A DNA stretch of 64,000 nucleotides from contig AP025179.1 of NCBI GenBank assembly GCA_021654635.1, positions 2,170,001-2,234,000 on the forward strand. The letters are read 5' to 3'. Below the pieces are notes generated by a model, which was not told where the DNA came from, did no database searches, and saw only the letters and a list, made by a program, of their open reading frames with translations. Both the position numbers and the translations under genes were made by a program. Shown one piece after another: positions 1 to 9,960 of this stretch; positions within the stretch are counted from its first letter, which is position 1, and the number at the start of each line of letters is the position of its first letter. Source of the stretch: Mycobacterium kiyosense. Lineage in GTDB: Bacteria; Actinomycetota; Actinomycetes; Mycobacteriales; Mycobacteriaceae.

Positions 1-1
1 G

Positions 2-97
2 GAGTGGGTCGCCGAACAGGTCGAGGCCTACCGCCAGGACCGGCAGGAGGAGCGCGACCGCCGGCTGCTGGACAAGTCGAGGTACTTCGACAATTGA
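2..97 (+). CDS. ybeY: YbeY endoribonuclease, C-terminal end only
   Basis: Only the last 31 codons are in the window; the gene runs in from the left edge and stops at TGA 95-97. The tail is rich in charged residues and ends in DKSRYFDN, the ending I know from the mycobacterial YbeY (Rv2367c) family of metal-dependent endoribonucleases that mature 16S rRNA. No catalytic residues are visible because the zinc-binding motif lies further upstream. Its stop overlaps the TTG start of the next gene (TTGA), and the order ybeY-corC-era is the usual one in mycobacteria, which supports the assignment more than the short sequence itself. Confidence 0.75.
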   Translation, partial: EWVAEQVEAYRQDRQEERDRRLLDKSRYFDN

Positions 98-1379
98 CCG
101 GTCTGTCCCAGCTGCTCGGTGCGGTCGTGTTGGTGGCGCTGGGCGGCATCTTCGCGATGGTCGACGCCGCCGTCAGCACGGTGTCGCTGGCCCGGGTGCA
201 GGAATTGGTGCGCGACGAGCGGCCCGGCGCGCGGTCGCTGCTCAAAGTCATGACCGACCGCCCCCGCTACATCAACCTGGTGGTGCTGCTGCGGATCGTG
301 TGCGAGATCACCGCGACCGCGCTGCTGGTGGTCTTCTTCCAGTTCGGTCACAGCCTGGGCTGGGGGCCTTTCTACGCGTCCACGATCATGGTGGTCACCA
401 GCTTCGTCGTCATCGGTGTCGGCCCGCGCACCCTCGGGCGGCAGCACGCGTATTCCATCTCGCTGGCGACTGCCCTTCCGCTGCAAGTGCTCTCGTGGCT
501 GCTGATGCCGATCAGCCGGTTGCTCGTGGTACTGGGTAACGCGCTGACTCCTGGCCGCGGTTTCCGCAACGGGCCGTTCGCCTCCGAAATCGAGTTGCGC
601 GAAGTCGTCGACCTGGCCCAGCAGCGCGGCGTGGTCGCCGCCGACGAACGCCGGATGATCGAGTCGGTCTTCGAGCTCGGCGACACCCCCGCGCGGGAGG
701 TGATGGTGCCGCGCACCGAGATGGTGTGGATCGAGGGCGACAAGACAGCCGGGCAGGGGATCGCGCTGGCGGTGCGCAGCGGTCACTCGCGGCTGCCGGT
801 GATCGGCGAGAACGTCGACGACGTTCTGGGTGTCGTCTACCTCAAAGACCTTGTGCAACAAGCATTCTTCTCCGCCGACGGGGGTCGCGACATCCTGGTG
901 TCCAAGGTGATGCGTCCGGCGGTTTTCGTGCCGGACTCCAAGCCGCTGGACACGCTGTTGCGCGAGATGCAGCGCGACCGCATCCACCTGGTGCTGCTGG
1001 TCGACGAGTACGGCGCCATCGCCGGCCTGGTGAGCATCGAGGACGTGCTCGAGGAGATCGTCGGCGAGATCGCCGACGAGTACGACGAAGCCGAAACCGC
1101 GCCGGTGGAGGAACTGGGGGGACAACCGGTTCCGGGTCTCGGCCCGGCTGCCCATCGAAGACGTCGGCGAACTGTACGGCGTGCAGTTCGACGACGATCT
1201 CGACGTCGACACGGTGGGTGGGCTGCTGGCCCTGGAACTCGGTCGTGTCCCCGCTGCCCGGCGCCGAGGTGGTGTCGCACGGCTTGCGGCTGCACGCCGA
1301 AGGTGGCCGTGACCATCGGGGCCGGGTCCGGATCGGCACCGTCCTGCTCAGCCCGGCCGAGACAGAGGAAGATAAGTGA
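94..1379 (+). CDS. CorC/HlyC-like CBS-domain membrane protein, two frame breaks
   Basis: Homologue of the mycobacterial Rv2366c family: an N-terminal DUF21 membrane domain (roughly residues 5-140, several hydrophobic segments), a CBS pair (about 190-345, including the VPRTEM and [19 protein letters not shown] signatures) and a C-terminal CorC/HlyC domain. Such proteins are thought to act in magnesium or cobalt handling. TTG at 94 overlaps the ybeY stop and gives the family N-terminus (LTGLSQLLG). The reading frame breaks twice: a run of six Gs at 1116-1121 and four Cs at 1249-1252. Removing one base from each restores a continuous 427-residue protein ending in [11 protein letters not shown]. 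Family proteins are about 435 residues, so the breaks are probably sequencing errors rather than a real pseudogene. Confidence 0.85.
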
Positions 1380-1456
1380 CGCGCAGAGTGCAGTCACGGC
1401 GCGAAGCGGCGCCGAAACCAGCCGTGGACGCACGCTGGGCGCAGGGGGCGCGGTGA
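1376..1456 (+). CDS. 26-codon ORF between corC and era
   Basis: A GTG at 1376 overlaps the corC stop (GTGA) and the ORF ends at TGA 1454-1456, which in turn overlaps the GTG start of era. The peptide is basic (begins [14 protein letters not shown]). In M. tuberculosis this slot holds Rv2365c, a protein of about 110 residues (cytidine-deaminase-like in some annotations). This ORF could be its shortened remnant, a leader that couples era translation to corC, or chance. The stop/start overlap at both ends is the only evidence for translation. Confidence 0.35.
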   Translation: MTRRVQSRREAAPKPAVDARWAQGAR

Positions 1457-2352
1457 GCGAGTTCCGCTCGGGCTTCGTGTGTTTGGTGGGCCGGCCCAAC
1501 ACCGGTAAGTCGACCCTGACCAACGCACTGGTCGGCGCCAAAGTGGCGATCACCTCGATGCGCCCGCAGACCACCCGGCACACCATCCGCGGCATCGTGC
1601 ACCGGGAGAACTTCCAGATCATCCTGGTCGACACCCCCGGCCTGCACCGGCCACGCACCCTGCTCGGTAAGCGCCTCAACGACCTGGTCCGCGACACCTA
1701 CACCGAGGTCGACGTCATCGGGTTGTGCATACCTGCGGACGAGGCGATCGGTCCCGGCGACCGCTGGATTGTCGAGCAGATCGGTTCGGTCGCCCCGAAG
1801 ACCACGTTGGTGGCCATTGTGACCAAGATCGACAAAGTACCCAAGGACCGGGTGGCCGCACAGTTGGTCGCGGTCAGCGAACTGGTCCCGCAGGCCGCCG
1901 AGATCGTCCCGGTGTCAGCGGTTTCCGGGGCGCAGGTGGACGTCCTGACCGACGTGTTCGCCGCGGCACTGCCACCCGGGCCGGCCTATTATCCCGACGG
2001 CGAGCTGACCGACGAGCCCGAAGAGGTGCTGATGGCCGAGCTGATCCGCGAGGCCGCGCTCGAGGGTGTGCGCGACGAGTTGCCGCACTCGCTGGCGGTG
2101 GTGATCGACGAGGTCAGCCCGCGTGAGGACCGTGACGACCTGATCGACGTGCACGCGGTGCTCTACGTCGAGCGGGATAGCCAGAAGGGCATCGTGATCG
2201 GCAAGGGCGGCGCCCGACTGCGCGAAGTGGGCAGCGCCGCGCGCAGTCAGATCGAGAAGCTGCTCGGCACCAAGGTGTACCTGGACCTGCGGGTCAAAGT
2301 CGCCAAGAACTGGCAACGCGACCCCAAACAGCTTGGCCGCCTTGGCTTTTAG
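1453..2352 (+). CDS. era: GTPase Era
   Basis: Era binds 16S rRNA and the 30S subunit and couples ribosome assembly to growth. The 299-residue protein has the full GTPase set: G1 GRPNTGKS near residue 13, G2/switch region with TTRH, G3 DTPG, and G4 TKID, followed by a C-terminal type II KH domain with the [11 protein letters not shown]-binding loop. GTG at 1453 gives [13 protein letters not shown], matching the mycobacterial family (Bex, Rv2364c). It overlaps the preceding small ORF by GTGA, so translational coupling within the ybeY-corC-era unit is likely. The start is placed here rather than upstream because the upstream in-frame sequence is the out-of-frame tail of corC. Confidence 0.97.
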   Translation: MSEFRSGFVCLVGRPNTGKSTLTNALVGAKVAITSMRPQTTRHTIRGIVHRENFQIILVDTPGLHRPRTLLGKRLNDLVRDTYTEVDVIGLCIPADEAIGPGDRWIVEQIGSVAPKTTLVAIVTKIDKVPKDRVAAQLVAVSELVPQAAEIVPVSAVSGAQVDVLTDVFAAALPPGPAYYPDGELTDEPEEVLMAELIREAALEGVRDELPHSLAVVIDEVSPREDRDDLIDVHAVLYVERDSQKGIVIGKGGARLREVGSAARSQIEKLLGTKVYLDLRVKVAKNWQRDPKQLGRLGF

Positions 2353-2369
2353 TCGGCCACCGCTGACAG

Positions 2370-3875
2370 CTAGCGTCTTTTCGACACGGACGGCACGCTG
2401 TGCATCGGCGGCGTGCTGTTGCCGGCGCTCCACCACGCCGTCGGTTGCTTGGCCGCCCATCCGCTGAACGCCTCCAATTCGGCGGCCAGCGAAATCAGCA
2501 TGCCCTCGCTGTTGGCCGGTCCCATCAACTGCACACCGATGGGTAACCCCTCAGCGGTGAAACCGGCCGGCACATTGATCGCCGGCCAGCCCAGCACGTT
2601 CCACGGCCAGGTGTAGGGGCAGGCGGCGATGATGGCACGGTCGGTGCCCAGGCTGCTCAACCGGTCGAAGGCCCGGGCCTGCGGCGGGGGCTGCGCGGTG
2701 GTCGGCGCCAGCACCACGTCGACGATGTCGAAGATCGATCCCACCCGGCGCTGGTCTGCGGCCTCGTGGCGGCGCGCTGCGCGCAGCGTCGCCTGCGACA
2801 GCATGTGGCCGGTGCGCATGTTGGACAACGTGCGGGGGTCCCAGTTGACGCCGTCACCCATGCGGTCCTGCCACGCCCACAACGCGGAAGTGGATCTGGC
2901 CAGGAAATCCCAGGACAGCCGCATGCCGTAATCCGGGTTCCCCTTGACCACGGTGTGGCCGAGCAGCTCGAGTCGTTCGCCCACCTGCTGGATGGCGGCC
3001 AGGATCTCGGGATGCAGTTTGGCCCGGAAGAAGGTGTACGGAAACCCGGTCGACAGCGCGATCCGCAGTGGGCCGGGCGCGCGGCTCACGTAATCGGACG
3101 CGGTCAGTGGGGGCGGCTGGTGCAGGTCGCCCTCGACGTTGCCGGACGCCGCGTCCAGCACCAGCGCGGCGTCGGCCACCGTGCGGGCCAGCACGCCGTT
3201 GACGGTCAGGCCGTTGAACGACTCGGGTTCGGGCCAGGTGGAGATGCGGCCGCGTTGGGGCTTGATGCCCACCAGATGCGTCCACGCGGCCGGGATGCGG
3301 ACGCTGCCGGCGCCGTCGGACCCGATGGCGGCGGTCACCAGTCCCGCCGCCACCGCGGCCGCACTACCGCCCGAGGAGCCCCCCGGCGTGTGCCGGCGGG
3401 ACCACGGGTTTCGGGTGTGCCCGAAACCCGGCCCGCTGGTGAACGGCCACTGGCCCAGTTCGCAGGTGTTGGTCTTGCCGACGATCACCGCGCCGGCCGC
3501 TTTGAGGCGGCGCACCACCTCACTGTCCGAAGCGGCGGGCCGGACGTAGCCGTCGGTGCCGTAGGCGGTCGGTACCCCGGCCACGTCGACGTCGTCCTTG
3601 ACCGCGATCGGGATGCCCAGCAGGGGTGCGGTGTCCCCGGCGGCCCGGCGTCGGTCGGCCGCCGCGGCGTCGGTCAACGCGGACTCGGTGAGCACCACCC
3701 GGAAGGCGTTCAGGGTGGACTGGCTCACATCTATGGCATGCAGCGACCGCCGGGTCAGCTCCGCGGAGGTCACCTTCCGGGTGGCCAGCTGGTAGAGCAG
3801 GTCGGTCAGGGTGGGCAAGCGCTGCTGGCCGGAGCCGGATACGGCCCCAGAACCAGACCCAGAAGCGCCAACCAC
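2370..3875 (-). CDS. amiA2: Amidase, amidase-signature family (AmiA2-like)
   Basis: A 501-residue amidase-signature enzyme that hydrolyses carboxamides; the physiological substrate is not known. The signature is plain: PGGSSGGSAAAVAAG followed by GSDGAGSVRIPAA, with the lysine of AVKDDVDV as the base of the Lys-cisSer-Ser triad. GTG at 3875 gives VVGASGSGSG, in line with the mycobacterial family (Rv2363); the longer upstream frame overlaps the recO start region and is unlikely to be used. It converges on era, and the gap is only 17 bases. It starts about 60 bases from divergent recO, so the two share a promoter region. Confidence 0.9.
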   Translation of the reverse strand: MVGASGSGSGAVSGSGQQRLPTLTDLLYQLATRKVTSAELTRRSLHAIDVSQSTLNAFRVVLTESALTDAAAADRRRAAGDTAPLLGIPIAVKDDVDVAGVPTAYGTDGYVRPAASDSEVVRRLKAAGAVIVGKTNTCELGQWPFTSGPGFGHTRNPWSRRHTPGGSSGGSAAAVAAGLVTAAIGSDGAGSVRIPAAWTHLVGIKPQRGRISTWPEPESFNGLTVNGVLARTVADAALVLDAASGNVEGDLHQPPPLTASDYVSRAPGPLRIALSTGFPYTFFRAKLHPEILAAIQQVGERLELLGHTVVKGNPDYGMRLSWDFLARSTSALWAWQDRMGDGVNWDPRTLSNMRTGHMLSQATLRAARRHEAADQRRVGSIFDIVDVVLAPTTAQPPPQARAFDRLSSLGTDRAIIAACPYTWPWNVLGWPAINVPAGFTAEGLPIGVQLMGPANSEGMLISLAAELEAFSGWAAKQPTAWWSAGNSTPPMHSVPSVSKRR

Positions 3876-3936
3876 GGGGTACGAGACTAACGGCGCGGAT
3901 ACCCGAGATGTCGCGGCGGGGTGCAAAACTATTGTG

Positions 3937-4734
3937 ATGCGGCTATATCGAGACCGGGCTGTTGTGCTGCGCCAGCACAAGCTCGGCGAGGCCGACCGGA
4001 TCGTCACCCTGTTGACCCGTGATCACGGGCTGGTGCGCGCGGTGGCCAAGGGCGTACGCCGCACCCGCAGCAAATTCGGGGCGCGGCTGGAGCCGTTCGC
4101 GCACATCGACGCCCAGCTGCATCCGGGCCGCAACCTCGACATCGTCACCCAGGTCGTCTCGATCGACGCGTTCGCCACCGACATCGTCAGCGACTACGGC
4201 CGCTACACCTGCGGGTGCGCGATGCTGGAGACCGCAGAGCGGCTGGCCGGTGAGGAGCGGGCGCCCGCCCCGGCGCTGCACAAGCTCACCGTCAGTGCGC
4301 TGCGGGCGGTGGCCGACGGGCGCCGGCCCCGCGATCTGCTGCTGGACGCCTATCTGTTGCGCGCCATGGACACCGCCGGCTGGGCCCCGGCGCTGACCGA
4401 ATGTGCCCGCTGCGCCACCCCCGGTCCGCACCGGGCGTTCCACATCGCGGCCGGCGGCAGCGTCTGCACGCACTGCCGGCCGGCCGGTGCGACGACGCCA
4501 CCGCTAGGCGTGCTGGACCTGATGTCGGCCCTGCGCGACGGCGACTGGGAATGCGCCGAGCGCTCGCCGCAGGCGCACCGCAGCCACGTCAGTGGACTGG
4601 TGGCCGCGCATCTGCAATGGCATCTGGAACGGCAACTCAAGACGCTGCCGTTGGTGGAGCGCAACTACCAGGCTGATCGCACCCTGGCCGACCGCCGCGC
4701 CGCGCTGATCGGGCAGGATAGCGAGTGTGGCTAG
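3937..4734 (+). CDS. recO: DNA repair protein RecO
   Basis: RecO helps load RecA on SSB-coated single-stranded DNA in the RecFOR pathway and can anneal complementary strands. The 265-residue protein has an N-terminal OB fold ([20 protein letters not shown]) and a C4 zinc site in the C-terminal half (CARC ... CTHC, about residues 153-178). ATG at 3937 matches the length of the M. tuberculosis protein (Rv2362c); an overlapping GTG lies three bases upstream. It overlaps the next gene by eight bases. Confidence 0.95.
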   Translation: MRLYRDRAVVLRQHKLGEADRIVTLLTRDHGLVRAVAKGVRRTRSKFGARLEPFAHIDAQLHPGRNLDIVTQVVSIDAFATDIVSDYGRYTCGCAMLETAERLAGEERAPAPALHKLTVSALRAVADGRRPRDLLLDAYLLRAMDTAGWAPALTECARCATPGPHRAFHIAAGGSVCTHCRPAGATTPPLGVLDLMSALRDGDWECAERSPQAHRSHVSGLVAAHLQWHLERQLKTLPLVERNYQADRTLADRRAALIGQDSECG

Positions 4735-5620
4735 CAAGGCCGAGCGCAAGCTGAGGTCCGCCGACTTCCCGCAACTGTCCCCGGCGCCGCACGACTATCC
4801 GACGTTTCCCGACACCTCGACGTGGCCGGTCGTCTTCCCGGCGCTGCCGCCGTCACCCGACGGCGGACCGCGGCGGCCGCCGCAGCACACCTCGAGGGCC
4901 GTCGCGCCCCGGATCCCGGCCGCCCAGTTACCCAACCACGTCGCCATCGTGATGGACGGCAACGGCCGCTGGGCCACCCAACGCGGCCTCAGCCGCACCG
5001 AGGGGCACAAGATGGGCGAAGCGGTTGTCATCGACATCGTTTGCGGCGCAATCGAACTCGGGATCAAATGGCTCAGCCTGTATGCCTTCTCCACGGAGAA
5101 CTGGAAGCGCTCACCCGAGGAGGTCCGCTTCCTGATGGGCTTCAACCGGGACGTGGTGCGCATGCGCCGGGTGAACCTCAACGACATCGGGGTCCGAATC
5201 CGCTGGGTCGGTTCCCGTCCGCGCCTGTGGCGCAGCGTGATCAACGAACTGGCGATCGCGGAGCAGATGACCGCCCGCAACGACGTCATCACCGTCAATT
5301 ACTGCGTCAACTACGGTGGCCGCGCCGAGATCGCCGAGGCCGCCCGCCGGATCGCCGACGAGGCTGTGGCCGGCCGGCTCAACCCGGACCGCGTCACCGA
5401 GGCGACGATCTCGCGCCACCTGCAGCGGCCCGACATCCCCGACGTCGACCTTTTTCTGCGGACCTCGGGCGAACACCGGTCCAGCAACTTCATGTTGTGG
5501 CAAGCCGCCTATGCCGAGTTCGTCTTCCAGGACAAGTTGTGGCCGGACTACGACCGTCGCGATCTGTGGGCGGCCTGCGAGGAGTACGCCTCGCGCAATC
5601 GACGATTCGGGAGCGCCTAG
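4727..5620 (+). CDS. uppS: Long-chain (decaprenyl) diphosphate synthase, cis-prenyltransferase
   Basis: A cis-prenyltransferase of 297 residues. In mycobacteria this homologue (Rv2361c, also called UppS) extends omega,E,Z-farnesyl diphosphate to decaprenyl diphosphate, the lipid carrier for peptidoglycan, arabinogalactan and lipoarabinomannan. The active-site motif MDGNGRWA is at about residues 77-84, and the family motifs [11 protein letters not shown] and the C-terminal tail [10 protein letters not shown] are present. A proline-rich N-terminal extension of about 65 residues before the catalytic domain is typical for the mycobacterial protein. GTG at 4727 lies inside recO, so the two are probably translated together. 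Confidence 0.93.
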   Translation: MASKAERKLRSADFPQLSPAPHDYPTFPDTSTWPVVFPALPPSPDGGPRRPPQHTSRAVAPRIPAAQLPNHVAIVMDGNGRWATQRGLSRTEGHKMGEAVVIDIVCGAIELGIKWLSLYAFSTENWKRSPEEVRFLMGFNRDVVRMRRVNLNDIGVRIRWVGSRPRLWRSVINELAIAEQMTARNDVITVNYCVNYGGRAEIAEAARRIADEAVAGRLNPDRVTEATISRHLQRPDIPDVDLFLRTSGEHRSSNFMLWQAAYAEFVFQDKLWPDYDRRDLWAACEEYASRNRRFGSA

Positions 5621-6019
5621 ATGTCATCCCTGCAGCAGCGCCTGAAACCGCTCCTGAGCGACGTACTTCCGGTGGCGGAGGAGGCCGACGGCGCCATCAC
5701 CGTCCGGCACCACGGAACGTTCGCATCGCTGCGGGTGGTCAACATCGTCGAGGGCCTCGACATGATCTCGCTGACCCAGGTGATCGCCTGGGATCTGCCG
5801 TTGACCCGCAAGGTCAGTGACCAGGTGGCGCGTCAGGGGCGGGAGCTGAACTTCGGCTCGGTCACCGTGCTGGACAAGGACCCCGGCAAGAGGAAAACCG
5901 GTGACGTGATGCTGCGGTACAACTTTCCCGGTGCCGGCCTGTCCGACGACGCGCTGCGCACGCTGATCCTGCTGGTGCTCGACAGCGGCGCGCAGATTCG
6001 CGATGAGCTGATCGGTTAG
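5621..6019 (+). CDS. Conserved hypothetical protein (Rv2360c-like)
   Basis: A 132-residue soluble protein that begins at the base directly after the uppS stop (TAGATG). No catalytic motif is evident. It has alternating hydrophobic and charged segments and no signal peptide or membrane segment. Its position after uppS and before convergent zur matches the conserved hypothetical Rv2360c. I do not know its function. Confidence 0.8.
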   Translation: MSSLQQRLKPLLSDVLPVAEEADGAITVRHHGTFASLRVVNIVEGLDMISLTQVIAWDLPLTRKVSDQVARQGRELNFGSVTVLDKDPGKRKTGDVMLRYNFPGAGLSDDALRTLILLVLDSGAQIRDELIG

Positions 6020-6027
6020 CGCAGCGG

Positions 6028-6420
6028 TCAGCCGCGGCAGTCCGAGCAGGTGCCGAAGATCTCGATGGTGTGGCTGACGTCGGAGTAGCCGTACTTGCTG
6101 GCCACCTCCGCGGCCCAGGTCTCGACCTCGTGGTCGCCCACTTCGATGGTGGAGCCGCAGCTACGGCACACCAGGTGGTGGTGATGATGATCCGAGCACC
6201 GCCGATACACCGATTCGCCGGTATCGGTGCGTAACATGTCCACCAGGCCGGCGGTCGCCATCGACTGCAGGGTGCGATAGACCGTGGTCAGGCCGATGTT
6301 CTCACCGCGGCGACGCAACTCGTCGTGCAGCTCCTGCGCGGAGCGGAATTCGTCGAGCGTTTCCAGCAGCGTCGAGATGGCCGCCCGTTGGCGGGTGGAA
6401 CGGACGCTCGTCCCGGTCAT
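6028..6420 (-). CDS. zur: Zinc uptake regulator Zur (FurB)
   Basis: A 130-residue Fur-family repressor that represses zinc-import and ESX-3 genes when zinc is plentiful. An N-terminal winged helix (RSTRQRAAISTLLETL, LTTVYRTLQSMA) is followed by a dimerization domain with a histidine run (CSDHHHHHLVC) and two CxxC pairs: CRSC and the C-terminal CSDC, the structural zinc site. It lies 49 bases downstream of smtB on the same strand, the arrangement known as the Rv2358-furB operon, so zinc-responsive de-repression by SmtB should control it. Confidence 0.95.
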   Translation of the reverse strand: MTGTSVRSTRQRAAISTLLETLDEFRSAQELHDELRRRGENIGLTTVYRTLQSMATAGLVDMLRTDTGESVYRRCSDHHHHHLVCRSCGSTIEVGDHEVETWAAEVASKYGYSDVSHTIEIFGTCSDCRG

Positions 6421-6469
6421 CTATGCCGCTCCTCCTCATCGCGTCGCTCTGCACCGTCGCCGGCGGATC

Positions 6470-6874
6470 TCACGGATTGTCCTCGCTCGCGTGCGCCACC
6501 GCGTCGACCACGATGTGCGCCAGGTGATGGTCGGCGAGCCGGTACAGCACTTCCCGTCCGGAGCGTTCGCCGGACACCACCCCGGCCGCCTTGAGGATCT
6601 TCAGATGCTGGCTGACCAGCGGCTGCGGCACGCCCAGCGCGTCCACCAGCTCGTGTACGCAGCGCTGGGATTCGCGGAGCTGCAGCACGATGGCGATCCG
6701 CACCGGGGCGGCCAGCGCACGCAGCAGTTCGCCGGCGGCGTCGAGGATTTCCCGCGACGGCGGCGTCGGATAGGCGGCGGCTGGGGCAAAGGCATCGACG
6801 ACGTGGTCATGCGGACCGACCAGATCCTCATCGGCGGCGGAGGACGGGGGCGTAGGCGTCCAGGGCGACGTCAC
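6470..6874 (-). CDS. smtB: Zinc-responsive ArsR/SmtB repressor
   Basis: A 134-residue ArsR/SmtB winged-helix repressor, homologous to Rv2358. The helix-turn-helix is clear (CVHELVDALGVPQPLVSQHLKILKAAGVV), and the alpha-5 metal site is suggested by the ADHHLAHIVVDAVAHA segment at the C-terminus. In M. tuberculosis this protein releases DNA when zinc binds and thereby allows furB expression. GTG at 6874 is chosen because it gives the family N-terminus VTSPWTPTPP; longer frames run into the operator. The operator palindrome lies about 100 bases upstream. Confidence 0.93.
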   Translation of the reverse strand: MTSPWTPTPPSSAADEDLVGPHDHVVDAFAPAAAYPTPPSREILDAAGELLRALAAPVRIAIVLQLRESQRCVHELVDALGVPQPLVSQHLKILKAAGVVSGERSGREVLYRLADHHLAHIVVDAVAHASEDNP

Positions 6875-6971
6875 CGTTTGGGAGTCACCACCTCTTGAGG
6901 TTCCGCGCAACTGGCTGCTGCTTGTGTACCGAGGACTCGTCGACATCCGTCCGCGGCTGCCCTCCACTGTC

Positions 6972-6991
6972 ACATGCATGATGATGCATGT
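6972..6991. promoter_or_regulatory. Probable SmtB operator palindrome
   Basis: A perfect inverted repeat, ACATGCAT and ATGCATGT, separated by GATG. It lies between divergent smtB and glyS, about 98 bases upstream of the smtB start. ArsR/SmtB repressors bind inverted repeats of this size, and the M. tuberculosis Rv2358-furB promoter carries a similar ATG-CAT palindrome. The site is seen in the sequence; binding by SmtB is inferred. Confidence 0.75.
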
Positions 6992-7089
6992 CAAAGACCG
7001 TGGCAACGGTCGCTACCATGACTGAGGTTTTGCGGGCCGCCCCCTCGGGCCCCGCGTTCGGCTGACTCTCCGAAGGGAGCCCACGGCCC

Positions 7090-8475
7090 GTGGCGTCTGT
7101 TATCGACACCGTTGTCAACCTTGCCAAACGGCGCGGCTTCGTCTTTCCCGCCGGCGAGATCTACGGTGGCACCAAGTCGGCGTGGGACTACGGTCCGCTG
7201 GGCGTGGAACTCAAGGAGAACATCAAACGGCAGTGGTGGCGGGCGGTCGTCACCGGCCGCGACGACGTGGTGGGCCTCGATTCGTCGATCATCCTGCCGC
7301 GCGAGGTGTGGGTGGCGTCCGGCCACGTGGAGGTCTTCCACGACCCGCTGGTGGAGTGCCTGAACTGTCACAAGCGGCATCGTCAGGACCATATGCAGGA
7401 GGCCTACGCCCTCAAGAAGGGCCTGGACGACCCCGAGGCCGTGCCGATGGCCGAGATCGTCTGCCCAGACTGCGGCACCAAGGGTCAGTGGACCGAGCCG
7501 CGCGAGTTCAACATGATGCTCAAGACCTACCTCGGCCCCATCGAAACCGAAGAGGGACTGCACTATCTGCGTCCGGAGACCGCGCAGGGCATCTTCGTCA
7601 ACTTCGCCAACGTGCTGACGACCTCCCGCAAGAAGCCGCCGTTCGGCATCGGGCAGATCGGCAAGAGCTTCCGCAACGAGATCACTCCGGGCAACTTCAT
7701 CTTCCGCACCCGGGAGTTCGAGCAGATGGAGATGGAGTTCTTCGTCGAACCTTCGACGGCCCGGGAGTGGCACCAGTACTGGATCGACACCCGCCGCCAG
7801 TGGTACGTCGACCTCGGCATCGACCCGGAGAACCTGCGACTCTACGAGCACCCGAAAGAGAAGCTGTCGCACTACTCCGACCGCACCGTCGACATCGAGT
7901 ACAAATTCGGCTTCGCCGGCAACCCGTGGGGCGAGCTGGAGGGCATCGCGAACCGCACCGACTTCGACCTCTCGACGCACAGCAAGCATTCCGGTACCGA
8001 GCTGACGTACTACGACCAGGGCAGCGACACCCGCTACACGCCGTACGTGATCGAACCGGCGGCCGGCCTGACCCGGTCGTTCATGGCGTTCCTGATCGAC
8101 GCCTACACCGAAGACGAAGCGCCGAACGCCAAGGGCGGTATGGACAAGCGCACCGTGCTGCGGATCGATCCGCGACTGGCGCCGGTCAAGGCCGCGGTGC
8201 TGCCGCTGTCGCGGCACGGCGACCTGAGCCCCAAAGCCCGCGACCTGGCTGCTGAGCTGCGCAAGTCCTGGAACATCGAGTTCGACGACGCCGGCGCCAT
8301 CGGCCGCCGCTACCGCCGACAGGACGAGATCGGTACGCCGTACTGCGTGACCGTCGACTTCGACTCGCTGCAGGACAACGCCGTCACCATCCGTGAGCGC
8401 GACGCGATGAGCCAGGAGCGGGTCGCGATGGACAGCGTCGCCGATTACCTGGCGGTGCGGCTGAAGGGCAGCTGA
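7090..8475 (+). CDS. glyS: Glycyl-tRNA synthetase, dimeric type
   Basis: A 461-residue class II alpha2-type glycyl-tRNA synthetase that charges tRNA-Gly. Class II motifs are present: motif 2 around [26 protein letters not shown] and motif 3 around [10 protein letters not shown]. Two CxxC pairs (CLNC about 92 and CPDC about 123) form the inserted zinc site. A C-terminal anticodon-binding domain follows. GTG at 7090 begins [17 protein letters not shown], the family N-terminus. It is divergent from smtB and transcribed as a single gene. Confidence 0.97.
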   Translation: MASVIDTVVNLAKRRGFVFPAGEIYGGTKSAWDYGPLGVELKENIKRQWWRAVVTGRDDVVGLDSSIILPREVWVASGHVEVFHDPLVECLNCHKRHRQDHMQEAYALKKGLDDPEAVPMAEIVCPDCGTKGQWTEPREFNMMLKTYLGPIETEEGLHYLRPETAQGIFVNFANVLTTSRKKPPFGIGQIGKSFRNEITPGNFIFRTREFEQMEMEFFVEPSTAREWHQYWIDTRRQWYVDLGIDPENLRLYEHPKEKLSHYSDRTVDIEYKFGFAGNPWGELEGIANRTDFDLSTHSKHSGTELTYYDQGSDTRYTPYVIEPAAGLTRSFMAFLIDAYTEDEAPNAKGGMDKRTVLRIDPRLAPVKAAVLPLSRHGDLSPKARDLAAELRKSWNIEFDDAGAIGRRYRRQDEIGTPYCVTVDFDSLQDNAVTIRERDAMSQERVAMDSVADYLAVRLKGS

Positions 8476-8521
8476 TTCGCTGCTTCCGCTGCAATTTCTT
8501 TCTGGAAGGGAATTTCAATTT

Positions 8522-8713
8522 ATGAATTTCCCGTGTCGGCCGCCGGAGATGAATTCGTTGCGGACAATTTCTAAAGCGTGTCGGTTCATGTTGGCGGCCG
8601 CGGTTACGGCGTTGTCGTCTCGGCAGCAGGCCGCGGCGGGACTGCAGCGCCTGCCGGGGCATCTGCCGGAGCCCGGTAGGCGGAGCGTATCGCCGGTCAG
8701 AACAGAATCCTGA
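8522..8713 (+). pseudogene. Decayed 5' end of a PPE gene
   Basis: A 63-codon ORF starts MNFPCRPPEMNS, close to the invariant PPE opening (MxFxxLPPExNS), and keeps an alanine-rich stretch near residue 24, but then diverges and stops. A good ribosome-binding site (GGAAGGG) lies about 10 bases before the ATG. It sits directly upstream of two intact PPE genes that have a different opening (MILDFAW). I read it as the remnant of a third PPE gene. The resemblance is short, so chance similarity cannot be excluded. Confidence 0.45.
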
Positions 8714-8812
8714 ATCCCTCGGGAACTATCCCGGCGAAAGTCAAGACACCAGCCGACGTATGCCTTAAAATCCGCCCGTGGACTGGCTCTCGCGACGGGT
8801 CGCCACATCCGG

Positions 8813-9960
8813 GTTGGCGCCGTTGACGCGGCTGGCTGGGTTGGGGTTGCGATGATTTTGGACTTTGCGTGGTTGCCGCCGGAGATCAACTCGGCGCGGA
8901 TTTTCGCCGGTGCCGGTTCGGGCCCGTTGCATGTGGCGGCGGCGGCCTGGGAGAGTCTGGCCGCGGACCTGTCGGGGTCGGCGAGTTCGTTCGATTCGGT
9001 GATCACCGCGTTGGCGGGTGGGCCGTGGGCGGGTCCGGCGTCGGCGGCGATGGTGGCTGCGGCGACGCCGTATGTGGGCTGGTTGAGTGCGGCGGCGGCG
9101 CAGGCGACGGCGGCGGCGTTGCAGGCGCGGGCGGCGGCGACGTCGTTCGAGGCGGCGCTGACGGCGACGGTGCATCCGTTGGCGGTGGAAGCCAATCGGG
9201 TGTCGTTGGCGACGCTGGTGGCGACGAATTTTCTGGGGTTGAACACGCCGGCGATCTTTGCCAACGAGTTCGATTATGTGGAGATGTGGGCGCAGGATGT
9301 GGCCGCGATGCTGGGGTATCACTCGGGTGCCACGGCGGTGGCGGAGAGTTTGACCCCGTTCAGCGTGCCGCCGCTCGATCTGGCGGGCCTGGCGTCGACG
9401 GTCAACGCGAACGTCGTCGGGTTCGCCACGTCGGCGTCGGCGGCGCTGAGCCCAGTGGCACAGGGTGTCGCCGAAGGAGCCTCGGAGCTGGTCGCGGGAG
9501 CCCAATCGTTCGCCGCCGCGGTACCCGTGTCAACGCTGATGTCGGTGGTTCAGGCCGGGGCCATGCCGGCCAGCATGCTCATCGGTCCGCTGACCCAGCT
9601 CGGACAGACGGCCAGCACCAGTACCGCCGCCAGCCTGGCCAGTGCCACGGAAGGCCTGGCAGACGTGCCCAAGTTCGTCGGAGAGACGGCGCCAGCCCTC
9701 AGCGGACTGGGTGGCGGTGCCGGAATCGGCGCGGGCATGGCCGGAGATCTGGGCAAGGCTCACCTGGTTGGCGCGATGTCGGTGCCGCCGGCCTGGGAGG
9801 GTTCGGTGCCCAAGGGCATGGCCAGCTCGGCGATGACCGGCTTCGGTGCGATGCCCAATCCGGCGGCGATGGCCCAGGCCGCCGGCGGTTCCGGAACGGG
9901 CATGATGCCGATGCCGATGCCGATGGGCGGCGGCGCCGGTGGCGGCATGCCTGGCGGCCC
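8813..9960 (+). repeat. Tandem duplication unit 1 (PPE gene plus leader)
   Basis: The 37 bases before the PPE start (8813-8849) and most of the PPE coding sequence recur almost unchanged at 10214 onwards. Identity is highest over the first 165 codons and falls in the C-terminal half. The copied leader shows that the duplication included the immediate upstream region. Confidence 0.85.

Noticed and set aside
2766..3890. Plus-strand ORF of 374 codons antisense to the amidase
   Set aside because: Low-complexity Gly/Arg/His-rich translation, no family features; the minus-strand amidase has full signature motifs.
9880..9960. ATGCCG-type triplet repeats in the Met/Gly-rich part of the PPE genes, considered as a microsatellite
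   Set aside because: They encode the normal Met-Pro and Gly-rich patch and keep frame in both copies; not a separate element.
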